From: Maylandia zebra
Lineage: Eukaryota; Chordata; Actinopteri; Cichliformes; Cichlidae
Length of the DNA stretch: 64,000 nt
Direction: 5' to 3'
NCBI RefSeq assembly: GCF_041146795.1
Contig: NC_135179.1
Location: forward strand, 26,709,047-26,773,046
Position numbers and translations under genes: made by a program
The notes under the pieces: model-generated
Database searches by the model: none
Seen by the model: the letters and a program-made list of their open reading frames with translations, nothing else
Told to the model about the DNA's origin: nothing
Shown here: positions 13,801 to 26,300 of the stretch, piece after piece
Numbering within the stretch: the first letter of the stretch is position 1
Layout: every line of letters starts with the position of its first letter

Positions 13801-16800
13801 TAACAATCTGCCTGATACACATCCTGGAAATCAGGTGAGTGATGACTGACTGAACTGGTTTCTGTACTGAAGTGCGACTGTGTGACATCTTCAATTTGCC
13901 TGTTTTTGCCCAAATGAGAAATGAAAGACTTCACACATTAACAATTCATCAGTTTTCCCTCTTCAGTTTTTCCTCTGAGCACATTAAAGTTTTGTTGATT
14001 TATATACTAAATCTTACTACAGTGCAGACGCTGGAAACATTTTGGTTGAACTAATGCTGTTGGCTTGCTTACTATCATTACACTTCATCACAACTGCTGT
14101 ATTAATCACTTTCCTATCATAACACAAGCACATATTAAGTATTAAATCAGAAATGCGTACCTCACTTACAGTCTCATCACACCTCACATAATACTGCTTA
14201 TTATGTGGGCAGGTTTTCACTTTGAGGACATAACCTTGCTTTATTATTTTGTTTCTGAAACTGCTAATTGAAACGTCCATAATTACCTTGACACACATTA
14301 TTGTTGTTTAAGAGAGGTCTCGCAGTGCTCAGTTATTGCAGATAGGTATTTTGTTCAGTGAATAGAGACTTGATTAAAGCCTGTATTTAAGTAGTGTGAA
14401 GTTCAGGATTACAGTGGTGATAATACATTTTTAGTATGGAAGTTAACACATGCGCAGTGAAATCAATGGACCTTCTCAACTCTTTTCTGGCAGTGCAGTG
14501 ATTGATGGCCAGAATATAAAAAGCTCCAGGGTGACAGATTCATGATGATAGTGTTTTATCAATGTTTTATTAAGTCATCTTCTTTTTTATGTATCTGCTA
14601 GCAGCAACGCTCAAGGTCACACATATTCACATATTAGTTTTCAATACGATCCCTGATATCTACAACAAAATAATTGGAACAGCGCAGAAAATACTGCAGG
14701 ATGAGTAAAAAAATAATTATATCAGACAGCAGATTCCATACAGCTGATGTTATCTGCTTAGATCGGCAAACAACTGATATTGGCTTATTAGTTATTTGGT
14801 GATCTAAGTCAGTTTACAGCAGACGATGATAGAAACACCCTGATGTCCACAAGAGGGCACGCTGCAACTTCTCTATTGGGAACACAGGCTTTTGCAACAC
14901 TGCAGACATCCCAACCAGCTGATCAGCAGTCAGCCAGAGCTGAATCCACCACGATAAGCCTTTTAGTCTTCTTTCCTCTCCTGTACTGCATTGTGCTAGT
15001 TTTTTTCCTTTTGCAAATATAGTAATGTAACATCCTCCACATACTTCTACTAGCTAAAATGATATATATATATGCTATAATTAGTTCAAACAGTCCTTTA
15101 TACTGGAAGCTGGGACTCACGAGAAAGTTCAAGATACAATATTATCAAAAGACTTCCCTCATTATACGATGTTATTGCATTTTTATTTATTTTTTACATT
15201 TTGTGATATGCTGAGTAGTACAACAGGTGTTGCAAGTTAGGTCCTCAGAGTTAAACTTTGTCAGTATCTGTTTTATCCAATAAGATAAACTTATCTCACT
15301 TCTGCCATATCACACTTTCCATAAATGTTGACATAAGATGAGCCAGTCCGTTATCAGTCTGTGATAGAGTGGGGTGACGTTGGCAGTTACATGCAGTCTG
15401 TTTCTGATAACACAGAAATTAAGTGTAATAAACTTTTGACATAACATAGCTTATAGTGTCTGCATAGAAATAAATACACAATGAACAGAAATTTATATTT
15501 AACTGTTATATTTGCAACCTTCCTGTTCAAGAGGAAGATAACCAGAATACAACCAGCCGGCAGCCAGTTGAGTCGAGTCCCCTGGAGTTGTGCTCGTGCA
15601 GACTGATAACAGAGGTTGCCTTCTGTCTGGTGATCTTCGCAATCGCCTTGCAATCAAAAGTTGTCATGAGTGTGCAACGGCCTCAAGCTCTGAGCAATCA
15701 TTTGATCACCGCAAGTTGCATGTAAAACAATTTAATGTGGTCACCAGGCAGCCACCATTCTTTGTAGAAAGAAGGATGTTGTCCTATTTCTACACATGTG
15801 ACCGAAATTAGTTGGCTCTGAATTAGGTGGTAGCTAGAATGTTTTTTTGGTGGAGTCTACGTTATACTCTTATTTCATCTCCCTCTTTAACTAAAGGAGG
15901 AAAAGCCAGTTTACTTTTGCTTTGCATTTGCTATTCCTCTGGTTTTGCTGTGTTTTCAGCATTGTGTCAACACGCCTTGTTCTTTTATGCACAAAGCTGC
16001 AAAACCAATAGAATCTGAATGCTGCCCGCTGATGTGTAAAAACGTCAAATACTGCGATTGACTCGCTCGGATGCACTTTGGAGTGAATATAGGAATTTGT
16101 GTGTCTTTGTTTTGCATTAGTCATTAAGAGAACATCCTGATATTTTGTGCTTTTAGGCACACTCAGCTTTAGGGGTGGTAATTACAGCCTGTTTGTTGGT
16201 CACGACTGAAAGATCTCGAGCACTACTGGATGGATTTCCATAAATTTTGATTCAGACGTCATTGACCCCCGTAGGATGAGCCTCATTATCCATTTATGTT
16301 TACTTGATGAATCTGAGCTCAGATGAATTTTCACAGATTGTATCAGATTTTCTGCATTTATCAGAGGTAATTTGAAAGATCATTTGGCTGGTGCCATCGC
16401 TAATTAATGGTCTAATGCCAGGTGAGAATTTAAGTGAGAAATTATGGTTTTTAATAGCGTTTTTTAAAATAATGGTTTTCAATACTGTTGAGTATAATTA
16501 TATTAATAATAACAGGTAAAAAAATAAAACCTACACTCATCATTAGATGTGTTAAAAATACATACGTGAGCCTCATGATTTCCAGTTGAACACGACACTG
16601 ATAAATCTTCTGATATTGCTTTTTAAGGATCCAGGAGTCGGGCCAGATATCTCACCGGCAGTTCGACACCTCAGATACACTTCTGCAACACAGAGGTCAG
16701 AACACAGGCACCTTTAATTGGCTCCTTTCAATAACAATAACATTGAACAAAGCTTACCTCCTGATTACTGATATGCGAAGTCCACACACGATGTGGTTGC

Positions 16801-19800
16801 TTTGAGGGTTATCGGGAGGGAATAGGTTTGATTTTGTGCTCCGTTGATGTCATCAGGGAACAATGCGTCCTCTTGTTGTGTTAATTACTCTTTAATGAAA
16901 TCATGCAGATGAACTGTAGCCTTGCTTAAAGCCTCGGGGAAGAATCGGCTCCCCAGTTAATAAGCTGTCTAATATATTTTCTGCAACGAAGGAGGCTGGT
17001 TAAGAATTCAAATGAAAGCAAATAACTTTCGGGAATCAAGTTAATCAATTGCACTCAAGGCACTCGGTCCACGTGTCTAATGGGCAGAAGTCCTAATTTC
17101 TCTGCAGGAGTTATGAGGACGCTGGATGGATTGCAAAGGTACCGCGGCACTTGAAGGCACCAGAAGCAACCCTGGAGAAACTGGCAGACCCAGTGAGTGA
17201 GCGTGCCTCACTGAGGCGCTACAACAGCCGACCTCAGCTGTGGCAGGTGAGCCATGGAGAGTGTTTGCATGTTGGCAAACACTGCCGAGGCATGAGCTCT
17301 GTTTTCTTGGCCCCAGCAGAGGGCTTCTGGGGGTTTAGATCATTCACACAACTGAGGGAAATTGGATTTTTGGATGGTTATTGTTTCTCAAAGGCAATTT
17401 TCATAATAACCCATGCATAGGTGTGCTAATATTTTGTATTTGGTTTTAATAAAAGTGATAAATGTGATTGCAGTTCATTACCTGTCAGTCTTGACCTTTT
17501 GGCATACAGTGTGTGCAGCAGGGAGACTGAAAAAAGCAGATATGCAGCTTAATATTTCTTTATTTCTGTAGTTCTCTCCTTTATGTGAAAAGGCCAAAAT
17601 AAATCTGGTTCTCCTGTCTGGCATTGATGCCGTGGATGCTGCTACATCCAGGAGCTACTTGAACTAACAAATTAATTTTATAGCATGCCCCAAATTTCTG
17701 ACATTTCAGTTTTTTTTACATCCTATTAAACATGACATCCAAAGGAACAGAAAAACTCCCTCGCTGTGTCTCACTTTCTCTGCAGTGTTTTGACTGTGTA
17801 TATATATGTGTGTGTGTGCATTTTTCCCACCGCATTGATCCAGTTTGTGTAGCACCCCGCCAGCAAACATGACTGAACACACCCTGGTGAGCCACACTGT
17901 AGCACTGGGGTAACATGTTCCTTCATTACAGTGAACACATGCACTCCAGTTTATTTTTGAGCCAGTCTCACATTGGACTGCTGTTTCACAGTAGCTGAAA
18001 ACCCCATCGTTAGTCTTTTTGTGGGATCAGTTAGAATAAGAAAAATACTCGCAGGCCTATCCTTGCTTCACATGAGTGCGGTAAAGATTTTAGTGTTTGA
18101 TGCTTTAGTTTAGGGGTTAAAACATAAACACTGCTGCACATGTGTTGTACCTATAGTGTTAAAATAAAGGTGATCTGTAGATCGGTAAATTGTGATGAAG
18201 CGGTGATTGTTTCCGTTCTTTCTAAGTCTGTAGGAGCTGAGTGGAACAGGCAACAGCTTCGACTGAGGAATGATGCCAAAAAACCAATATCTTTGTAAGA
18301 TTTCGTTCATCAGTGGGAGCTCATTTTCTCTTTTAGTCCCTTTTATGATGCAAATTTGTCACACACCTTCCTGTTTTTTTGGTTTGTTCAGCTGCAGTAC
18401 ATATCCAAGATCAGGTCAGATCCCTCTGTACACGTGAGTATTTTATGTTTGAGCTGCCACCACACAGAGTACTGTACAAAATCTTGGGGTCCTTTAGCTC
18501 TTTAATACCTGCCACATTTATTCTGCTGCATGATGTCTTTAACCTGCTGCTACCATGAAACACTGAGCAACTTTAAACAGAAAATGTTTTAGGTGATCAT
18601 GTTTTGATTCTGCTATTTTCTTAGCGGCGCAGTATTTTGTTTGAATCCAGCTACTCTGCATATTTTCTCTGAGCACTGACCTTCGCGTTCATTACTGAGT
18701 GGGCTCTCGTGTATGTGCAGTGGCACCGTCGGCTCTGAGAACATGGATAACATTGACAACATAGATGAAGACTTCCAGCCACTGACAGTAAAGAGGAGCG
18801 TCGTTCCTCCATGCATGCCGACAGCACGGTGAGACTCACTGTCATTGTATACATAAAAAGCAGAGGTTTTTTTTAATGGTAATTATTCTTAAAACAAAGT
18901 GGACTTAGACTGTGAAGCCTGTTAGTGTGTTTCTTATTTATTGATGGACCGGTATGACACTTTTAGAATAATTATGAACTTCATCTAAACAAGTCTGAAG
19001 CTTCAACAAATAACCACTAGAGCATTTTAATTGGTTTATTTCAAACATAGTCAATTTGCACAAGTGTATTCCTATTGGCCAGGCTGAAAAAAATGTCCAC
19101 CTTGTTGACAGGTGTTTGCTTTGTTCTCTGCTTTCCTGTGAGCGAGTCATCTGCAGCACTCTGCCCGTCTTTAGCCATCATCTGTTAAAATGTCCGCACA
19201 GACAGGGAGGAGAGCAAGTCCTAACTTGTTATTCATGCTGTGCATGTCAAGTTAGGATTGATTTTTTTTTCCAAGTCTAAGTGTGGCTCCTCTGTGGAAT
19301 CGTTGCTGCACCATCAGTTGGAAAGCCAACAAGCAGGGAGCGTCACATTTTTTGCAGGCTGCAGTTCAACAAGTGGAAATAAGACATTCCAGATCTCACC
19401 AGATTTCACCTTGTAGGGAATTCTAATCTAAATGATCAGTCATGTCCATGGTGCTGACATTTAGAAGTGTCTACGGTTTTATTTTTTTTATCTGCTGCTC
19501 TGAATGCTTTTATTTTGCTCTTTTTTTAGCTTCCTGTATTGTTTCCAGGCTGAAAAAGCCTGTTGGGGCTTTGTACAGTGCTGAAAAGTGATGCAAGGAT
19601 CAAGGTAGCTTGGAAACAGGACCGAGATACTGTCATGCTGTCAGTCTGTTTTCTGATTTTGTTGTTGAAATCTCAACTTTAAGCACTAAAGATCAGTATG
19701 GCGAGGTGGCAGGTGGTGGTCGTCCTCATTCAGGATAAAACAAAAATAAACCAGAAGCAAAAATATGCAGACCTGATGGGTTGAATGCCTTCTATCCCTC

Positions 19801-19816
19801 TCAGAAAACTGCACCC

Positions 19817-19865
<49 letters not shown>

Positions 19866-21843
19866 ACATTCATTGTGGTTTTTCTAGAACTGTTTGTTAA
19901 GCACAAAGTATTTTTCACAATTTTTTTACATGTCAGGTGTAAAAAATTGTGTGTTTTTTTGTCTCACTGTGTCTCATTTACAAGTTACAGTGTCTGTAAC
20001 ATCTTTTCCTTGTGCCAGCCGAACCACCATCCCTGGCTACACAGGCATGGCTGCCTATGCTGACTCTGCTGCTCCTGCAACTTCTGCAAGCTTATCTGGG
20101 TGAGTCTGAATGAAACTCTGATAACAGACTTCCGTTGTTATTGCTAACTGATTATGTCCTATAAAATATGACATTTAAAAAGTATATAATATATCGTCTG
20201 TATTGTTTATCTTGTCATCTTGTGAAATAAGTAAGTCATAAATTTGTGGGTTGATTGAGTTTATCATTTTACTATTTTGCACACCTTGATATTTCTTTCT
20301 CCCAGCATTTTATCCAGTTAGACAAAAAAAGCAAACATCACAATTCTCCACTAGAGGGCGGTCTAATGCAATCCATAGACATGAGGTTGCACTCTTAACT
20401 TCACCATACAGGTGTCCATTATTTACTGGTGTCTATGAAAATGTGACTACAACTCGCCACAGTGGCAGAAATACACACAAATGACAATACTTTCAGCTTA
20501 CCTTATATATCAAAGTGTAGCCAGAGACTGGCACTGGGCGCACACTAACTCCTGAGGTTAAGTTTGTATCACCCCTAAGAGTCAAACTGGGGACCTTTTA
20601 GATGTGGGGTGCACGTGTTAACCACTACACCACAGAGCCAAGAAAAATGCAAAAAATATGCATAAACATGCGTGCAGTCTGGAGAAAAATAAACCAAAGA
20701 GCATGAAATTAGTAAAACTAAAAGAGCGGACACTGTTTTAGGGAAATGGGCAGACAAGATAAAAACAGTGTCAACAAAACAGCTAAGAGAAATAATATAA
20801 ATCCTGAATAATCACTGTTTTCTCATGCTCCTACTTTTTAATTTGATTTGTTGTTGAACTTTATCTTTTTTTGGGTGCTGTACATATTTGAGTGGCATTG
20901 CTTAAAAGCTTAGTATACCTTATTTTTTGCATGAGTGGGCAGGTGAGGTGCAGGTTAATGGTCAGCTGGAAAAGGCTTCAGTAATTGGAAATGTTAAAAA
21001 ACAGATTAAAAACAACGGCCGTCATTCCTAAAGACAGACAGGTAGGAATTTGAGAGATGTTATATGTGTTGTAGGGGAGGATTTCACCGATGATTTTCTA
21101 AAATTGAGCAAATTTCATCAAAAGAACCTGAAAAGGTTTATTTAAAAAGGAAATCTTAAGGTGTTTAATTCCCAGTGCAACACTGAAAATATGTGCGTTG
21201 ACACGAGTGAGCCCCTTAACTGTGCAGAGCAAACATGGCTCCACTCTGGGAGTGTTGGCTGTCTGTTAAGGATGTGCAAACCTGTTTCCTAGTTGGGCCC
21301 CAGTTTAGCGAACTTTACCGGCTTTTGGAGCAGGCATCTCCAGATGGCTGAATCCAGAGCAGCTCGTGGTAATGGTGGTTTTTCACAACCCAGATCCATT
21401 TTCCTGGTGCCTGACACCCCCCTGCGATCTGTTTCCTCTGCTGATTAGGCTTGGCCTCCCATTTTTTTTCCCCAAAACAGAAAAAAAAGACAAGCTTGGA
21501 TTGATTAACTGTCTGCTACAACGGTCAGACATCCCCGGGATTTTTGCTTACTAACGCTCACTCATAACAGAAGTGCCTGAGGGTTTTTTTTTTCTGTCAG
21601 TCTGTGTTTCACTACAAAGATTAGCTTTAGGTTCTTAGATTTTTGCGTCATCTAAAACAACGTGTAATTCAGTGACTCACAGATATCATTACATCTTTTC
21701 ACAGAGCATTCGAAGAATTTGGAACTTCTGTTTTCAGGCACACAGCGCCCCTGTCCAGAACGGTGACCGCCGTGGCTCCCTGCAACCCCTTCATGAGACC
21801 CGTGCTTCCTGTCTGGTGCACGAGCGCCACAGCAAGACTTTAG
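10436..21843 (+). CDS. spata48: spata48 / spmip7, spermatogenesis-associated protein 48 (7 coding exons)
   Basis: Coding exons are 10436-10856, 16635-16695, 17108-17246, 18392-18414, 18721-18828, 20019-20099 and 21738-21843. They join in frame to 939 nt, 312 aa plus stop. All splice sites are GT-AG. The middle reads VGPDISPAVRHLRYTS, then SYEDAGWIAKVPRHLKAPE, then RTTIPGYTG, which I recognise as the SPATA48 family, renamed SPMIP7 as a sperm microtubule inner protein of the flagellar doublet. The position directly upstream of ikzf1 on the same strand matches human 7p12.2. The protein is shorter than human (about 438 aa), so 5' exons may be missing. An acceptor-like CCTCCCAG lies just before the chosen ATG, which would allow an upstream exon. 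No signal peptide or membrane segment is seen. The exact N-terminus is the weakest part of the model. Confidence 0.75.
11565..11586 (-). promoter_or_regulatory. CTCF-like motif
   Basis: The minus strand reads GACCAGAAGGGGGCACTGCAG, close to the CTCF core CCAGNAGGGGGCRC. This is a single motif match without binding data. Confidence 0.35.
11941..11957 (+). promoter_or_regulatory. CTCF-like motif
   Basis: CCACTAGATGGCAGTAG resembles the CTCF core CCASYAGRKGGCRS. It lies about 370 bp from the stronger match near 11575 and in the opposite orientation. Confidence 0.3.
12390..13016 (+). mobile_element. decayed Tc1-like transposase sequence
   Basis: The plus strand keeps, in broken frames, the nucleotide wording of a common fish Tc1-like transposase: GAACTGGTTCTTTGAACATG, then a decayed form of the CARTCACCAGATCTCA segment (here with an in-frame TAG before TCACCAGATC), then GCAACTGTCAACATGGCCAT and the LVESMPRR-like end. 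Stops and frameshifts interrupt it, so no protein can be made. It lies inside spata48 intron 1. This is a different Tc1 lineage from the relic at 5059-6248, judging by the C-terminal wording. Confidence 0.7.
13017..16194. other. spata48 intron 1, right part
   Basis: AT-rich, with repeated GCTAGC and TTAGCTA wording near 13030-13480 that looks like decayed repeat sequence. A CTCF-like motif lies near 14850. No exon recognised. Confidence 0.45.
14847..14860 (+). promoter_or_regulatory. CTCF-like motif
   Basis: CCACAAGAGGGCAC followed by GCTGC fits the CTCF core. Motif only. Confidence 0.35.
16195..16300 (+). repeat. dispersed teleost repeat fragment
   Basis: The wording ACTACTGGATGGATTTCCAT followed by AAATTTTGATTCAGACGTCA and a GGATGA block is a pattern I know as interspersed in many fish genomes. 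Family not assigned. Confidence 0.4.
16635..16695 (+). CDS. spata48: spata48 coding exon 2
   Basis: Acceptor AGGATCCAG before 16635 and donor GTCAGA at 16696. The 61 nt encode VGPDISPAVRHLRYTSATQ and change phase from 1 to 2. An alternative upstream acceptor at 16627 breaks the frame into exon 3, so it was not used. Confidence 0.8.
17108..17246 (+). CDS. spata48: spata48 coding exon 3
   Basis: Acceptor TTCTCTGCAG, donor GTGAGC. It encodes SYEDAGWIAKVPRHLKAPE and ends RPQLWQ in phase 0. This is the most family-like part of the protein. Confidence 0.85.
18392..18414 (+). CDS. spata48: spata48 coding exon 4 (micro-exon)
   Basis: Only 23 nt, or 17 nt if the acceptor at 18397 is used, encoding (LQ)YISKI. 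The donor GTCAGA at 18415 leaves phase 2, the only phase that keeps exon 5 open. The stronger-looking donor GTGAGT at 18433 would lead to a stop in exon 5. Confidence 0.6.
18721..18828 (+). CDS. spata48: spata48 coding exon 5
   Basis: Acceptor GTATGTGCAG, donor GTGAGA. It reads GTVGSENMDNIDNIDEDFQP in one frame; the other two frames contain stops. Confidence 0.8.
19820..19863 (+). repeat. (CA)n microsatellite
   Basis: About 22 uninterrupted CA units inside spata48 intron 5. Confidence 0.95.
20019..20099 (+). CDS. spata48: spata48 coding exon 6
   Basis: Acceptor CTTGTGCCAG, donor GTGAGT. It reads RTTIPGYTGMAAYAD and ends in an Ala/Ser-rich stretch, phase 2. Confidence 0.8.
20348..20362 (+). 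promoter_or_regulatory. CTCF-like motif
   Basis: CCACTAGAGGGCGGT fits the CTCF core well. It lies in the last spata48 intron, about 6 kb upstream of the putative ikzf1 promoter. Confidence 0.35.
20566..20640 (-). repeat. tRNA-Val(CAC)-like sequence, SINE head or tRNA pseudogene
   Basis: The minus strand reads GGCTCTGTGGTGTAGTGG, TTAACACGTGCACCCCACA and AAAGGTCCCCAGTTTGACTC. It keeps the tRNA-Val A box (TGGTGTAGTGG), CAC at the anticodon place and a B-box-like segment. The acceptor stem does not pair and no intact 3' half is present, so it is not a working tRNA. A SINE head is the likeliest origin. Confidence 0.6.
21738..21843 (+). CDS. spata48: spata48 coding exon 7 (terminal)
   Basis: Acceptor CTGTTTTCAG. 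Only the frame continuing from exon 6 is used, reading LSRTVTAVAPCNPFMRP and ending at TAG 21841-21843. An alternative open frame through the same exon runs to 21911 but is out of phase with exon 6. Confidence 0.7.
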
Positions 21844-24800
21844 ACAAACGAGATGAGAGAGGGCTCGAAGGTGTCAGCTTCCTATTCACGCCATCCAATC
21901 TGTTTATATGAATACATCTACGATGATGTGATGTCAGTGAGTTATTCAGAGTGAGTTAAAGAATAATGAGATGCCCCATTATCATAATTTCCCTGATTTA
22001 GATGAGTGGTTTTCTAACTCTGGGTAGTGAGTGCGTTGCATTGTCCTCTTAAATATTTGCTCTCTCTCACTGACTCGCTTGCTTGCTCGTTTACTCTATG
22101 TGTGTGTGTGCGTCTGTCATGAAGGGCAAAGAGAGGGGCGAAATATTGAGGAAAGTCAGGATTTTTAGCGCTATCATTACGTTTTTAAAAGTATACAAAT
22201 TACGGCAGCTTTACAGATCCATTATGACTAAACAGGCTAATCTGCATTCAAAATGCTGTCTGTGGGCTTCAGTACATACATCGCTTAGATTTCTGTAGAT
22301 GCGACTGTAACGCACATTGACATTATTATGATGTGCCTGGCAGCAATAGCTTTATGTCTGCGGTTAGTGCAGCTTGACGCTTAGACAGGAAATAGGGATG
22401 AGATGGTTTTCCTGTTTCTCTTCATCTATACTTTGTTTAGATTTACATTTCATGAGGATTTTGTACTTAAGCACAAAGTTGATACACGTGAGGACTTTGG
22501 GTTGTGTGATCACTAATACATGCATCTTTTCTTTTTAATTATTGTATATTTAACGTCATTTGTGTTTTATTTAGCTATTTATTGTTGCACTTCTAAAAGT
22601 GAGGGCACTCAAAAGAGATTTAAATTAAAAATAATCCAAAAAAAAAAAAACGTTTTTAAACTGAGAAGCCTAGAAAGTCCTAATTTTTGACATGAAGACT
22701 TTGGAGGCAAAAGTTACTTATTGCTTTAATGCTGCTAACCTCACCACAGAACACCAGCGAGCTGCTGGCCCAAGCGAAAGCATGAAAAAAACGTCACCCT
22801 CACACGTAGGCCACTGACCTCTGGACAGACACTTTTGACTCCCAAATATAGACTGAAAAGAAATGTAGGCAAGTCTGCAAATATCATCCATTGTGTCTTG
22901 TTTAATGACCCTAAACTGCCTTTGAACTCCATCGGTCCTGTTTCATGCTGATATTTGTCCAAAGCAGTCTTTACACAGCGAGAAATATGATATCAGCTCT
23001 CCATCAAACCCATCACATACGAAGAACTGCACAACTTCCACCATAGTTGTCAAAGTAACAGAGCATTATTAAGTGCAGTAAGTGCAATCTCTCTCTCTTT
23101 TTAAAAGATGTTACCAGTTAATGCATCGCTGAGAAAATTGGTAAGTAAAGTGAATTATGTGCATGGAAAGGTTAAGATTTATCCCTTTTCCTTTATGCTG
23201 CTGCGACTCCAGTGAATCTAGAGGCAGCACCCTTCCTTTTGGCACGATATCAGCTCACGGCTCTGTTGGTGATTGATGTCTAACAGCCACAGATTATTAT
23301 GCTAAACAACTTATGCTAAAAAAAACAGCTGTTAGTTTTGTTAAAGCGAGCCTTTTCAGTTGTAATTACTGTTGTTTTGCATTAATTTTATGACTTTTGA
23401 AAGACACTAGAAAGTTGAGGAACATGTTAGGCAATTAACTCCTTGGCTTTCTTGCACAGTTAGATAGCAGGACTCTCTTAACTGCTTAGCTTAGCGTACA
23501 AATGCATGAAATTGCAGAGGACAGCGGCACCTTTTAAAGCTCACTATTTAACCCCTAATAATGTGGCTGTCTGCAGCCATGTTTCCAGTATTTATTTCAC
23601 CTGGTGGTACAATACATATTCAGTGTACAACACGACAGTGGTAATAATCTTGAGAGTGAGACGGCCTCTCTGTATAGCACCCAATTTACTTTGTGTTTAA
23701 GACCAACAGGACTACGTAAGACTTCTCATAGCAATCATAACTCTATTTGCTAAAAACCTCCTCCTCCTCCTCCAGCTTAGATTTTCCAGCCTGTGGTCTG
23801 AATCTCATCACCGGCTCCTTTTCAAAACAGGCTCACAAACACCATGATTGATTCAGCCACTATCCTCCAGGATCTCTCAATGCTTGCCCAGGCTGCAGAT
23901 TAATTTCCTTTTCCTCATCTTAATTTTTACTCATCGCCGCTCCATAAAAAGGCTAAATGTCAAGCATGCCTGACTCCTTCTAGTGACACGTCTATTCCAG
24001 CAGATAATTACCATAAGGAAATTGATGCTTTAGTGTGCAGAGGGGAATTTAATTTACTCTGACATCCTCGCAGCATAATGCATTCCTAAAGAAAGAGAGT
24101 TTTTCACTTTGCAATTGACTTTTTAGATAAATTGGACTATTTAATGTGATTATCGGTCTTGAACGTCTTTGACTTATTAAGGTGTTGAAACCAATTAAGG
24201 GTTACATGCTGCTCATGCTTCCAAATGTGAAACAGTGAATACTGCTTAAAGATCCATGAAATAAGAACCGTCCGCAGCCTATTGTATGTTAGTCAGCCGG
24301 CTACATTGCCTGATGATGTTTTGAGGCTTGCTAGATAATGATATTAATTACAACAACATGGCTTGCTTCAGATTGTGGATTAACCTGAGAGAGCAAAGGG
24401 TTCTGTGCAGTTTGAGTCACACTCCATGCATGTCGCATGTGTCATTTTCGATGCTACAGAGTTATAATAACCTTATAAAACCTTGAAGTTTGAGAGCATT
24501 TCCAAACGACCAGTAAGAATTGAACAAGTCAGGCATTAGAGGGAAGATCTGAATATTGATCCCACTTCTGTTGGTACTTCTCTAAAATTTTGGCTGAAGT
24601 GAAGCTGCTTTGTCACTGAACGGGACAGCATCTCTTATCACAGGCGATCACAGCCATGAACCAACATCTTCGAGGTCGCCAGTAGCGCTGAGTCACATTT
24701 TCTGTCCCAGCCTTCCCTTTGCGCGACTTCTGGAGTTAACCCATCCTGCAGCGTGTTCACACCTTTGCATGTCATGCGTTAAAACGGACCTTACAGAAGA

Positions 24801-26300
24801 AAAAAAGCAGCACCGACTGTGAGGCTATGAGGAAGTCAGCGAGCATTGCTGCAATCCATATTATGGCCATGAAGACACAGCAGGCCGCATTGCTCCTGCC
24901 CAAAGTTCCTCCTTTTGCAACCAACTGAATGCTGTGTTTCTTAGGAGATAAGGGCAGCCTCCCGCAAAAGGTGACTCAGCAATCCAGCCACACGGCCTCT
25001 CCTGAGATAAGAGCCCTCTTTGGGGCTTGTGGGACACTGGGAAAAAACAGCCACAAGGAGAAAGAGAAAATAGTGGAGTATAAACTATCACATATTCTGT
25101 AAAATGAAGTGCAAACTTGTCCAACCTAATCCGTTAGGTTCATTTATATATGTAAACACAGCTGATCAAGCAGGGGTTCAAACTGAACTACATTACAAGC
25201 TCCACCATGAGATACTAGTGACGGGACATATCTCAAATTGAGTTTTAAAGTCGACGGCGGTGTGCAATTCCTGTTTTATTTGGAATTTTCTTCATTTTCA
25301 GTCCAAAATGTATATTTATTTGAACAAATTCAGACTCCATTTGTGGGCAGTCCGCTCAGGAGTCACCTATAGGGCTGCTTTAGAAGCTGCCACACAGGTT
25401 AGCAATAAAACAAACTGTAGGCCAGAAAGCCTCTTTGAAGTACAGTGTTGTATAATGGTGTGTGCGGCTGTCACCGGGCAGCAGTTGCGTGTGTGTTATC
25501 GCCGTACTGTAAGATGTGATAGCTCGACTTTGAGAGCATGTGAGCTGTCGCCGCGTTGGAACTGAGATGATTGACTTTAATGTGAATGCTGGCAGCAGTG
25601 GCAGCATCTGAAACTAACACATCTGATACACTTGGAGCCGGTGGCCCAGTGTTGGTTTGTAGATTCCTGCTCATGAAACCAGAGGGAAAACCACATTTCA
25701 GTAAATTAATGCATATCTGAATGATGATCTGCTGCAGGACTGAGAGAGGATGCACTTACTGTACACGTATTTTAAAACAGGAAGTAATAAAGGAGGCTAA
25801 TGTTAAGAGATGCAACTGTTTGCTCAGGCTCAGACGTAATCCTGATTGTGTACGCTTCATTCGTGCTGTGTTAAGGTACAGGACAGGAGGCTATGACGCT
25901 AGAGGTAACACAGAGAGGTGGGGGTGGGGGGATGGGGGAAGCAAACTGGATGAAACATTAAATAGAAGAAGAAGAAAAGCTCATTATATGGGAAACACTT
26001 GTGTTATTTTCATGGACTGCTTCAGAGTGCCAGAACAGGTGACAGAAGGGGAGCTGTCCAATATGCAAGTGAGGAGTAACCCCCCCTCCCCCTCTCTCCA
26101 GCCCACACTACCCCCCCCCCCCCCACCTCCCCCAACCCCAATCAGCTTCTTCGGTGTGAATGAAATAAATAAACAATGAATGGTCCACTCTCCTCGCTCG
26201 CCTCATCCCATCTCATGCATGGCTGCCAGTGATGGTCTACTGGGTGTCAGCTTTTATTGGCACGGCACAAAGCAAGTGCCAGGGGTTCGGTGGCCCGACT
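21844..26300. other. spata48-ikzf1 intergenic region
   Basis: No gene recognised. A decayed interspersed-repeat fragment lies near 23395-23520 (GTTAGATAG and TTAGCTTAGC wording). The segment 23900-24400 has several TAATTA and TAATTAC blocks and low simple-repeat content, as conserved enhancers often do, but conservation cannot be judged here. C-runs lie near 26080-26125. Confidence 0.4.

Noticed and set aside
21672..21911. Longer open frame through the last spata48 exon
   Set aside because: It is out of phase with exon 6; the joined frame ends at 21843.
25721..26179. 152-aa open frame ending in a proline run
   Set aside because: The proline run is a C-rich tract; no recognisable domain or codon bias.
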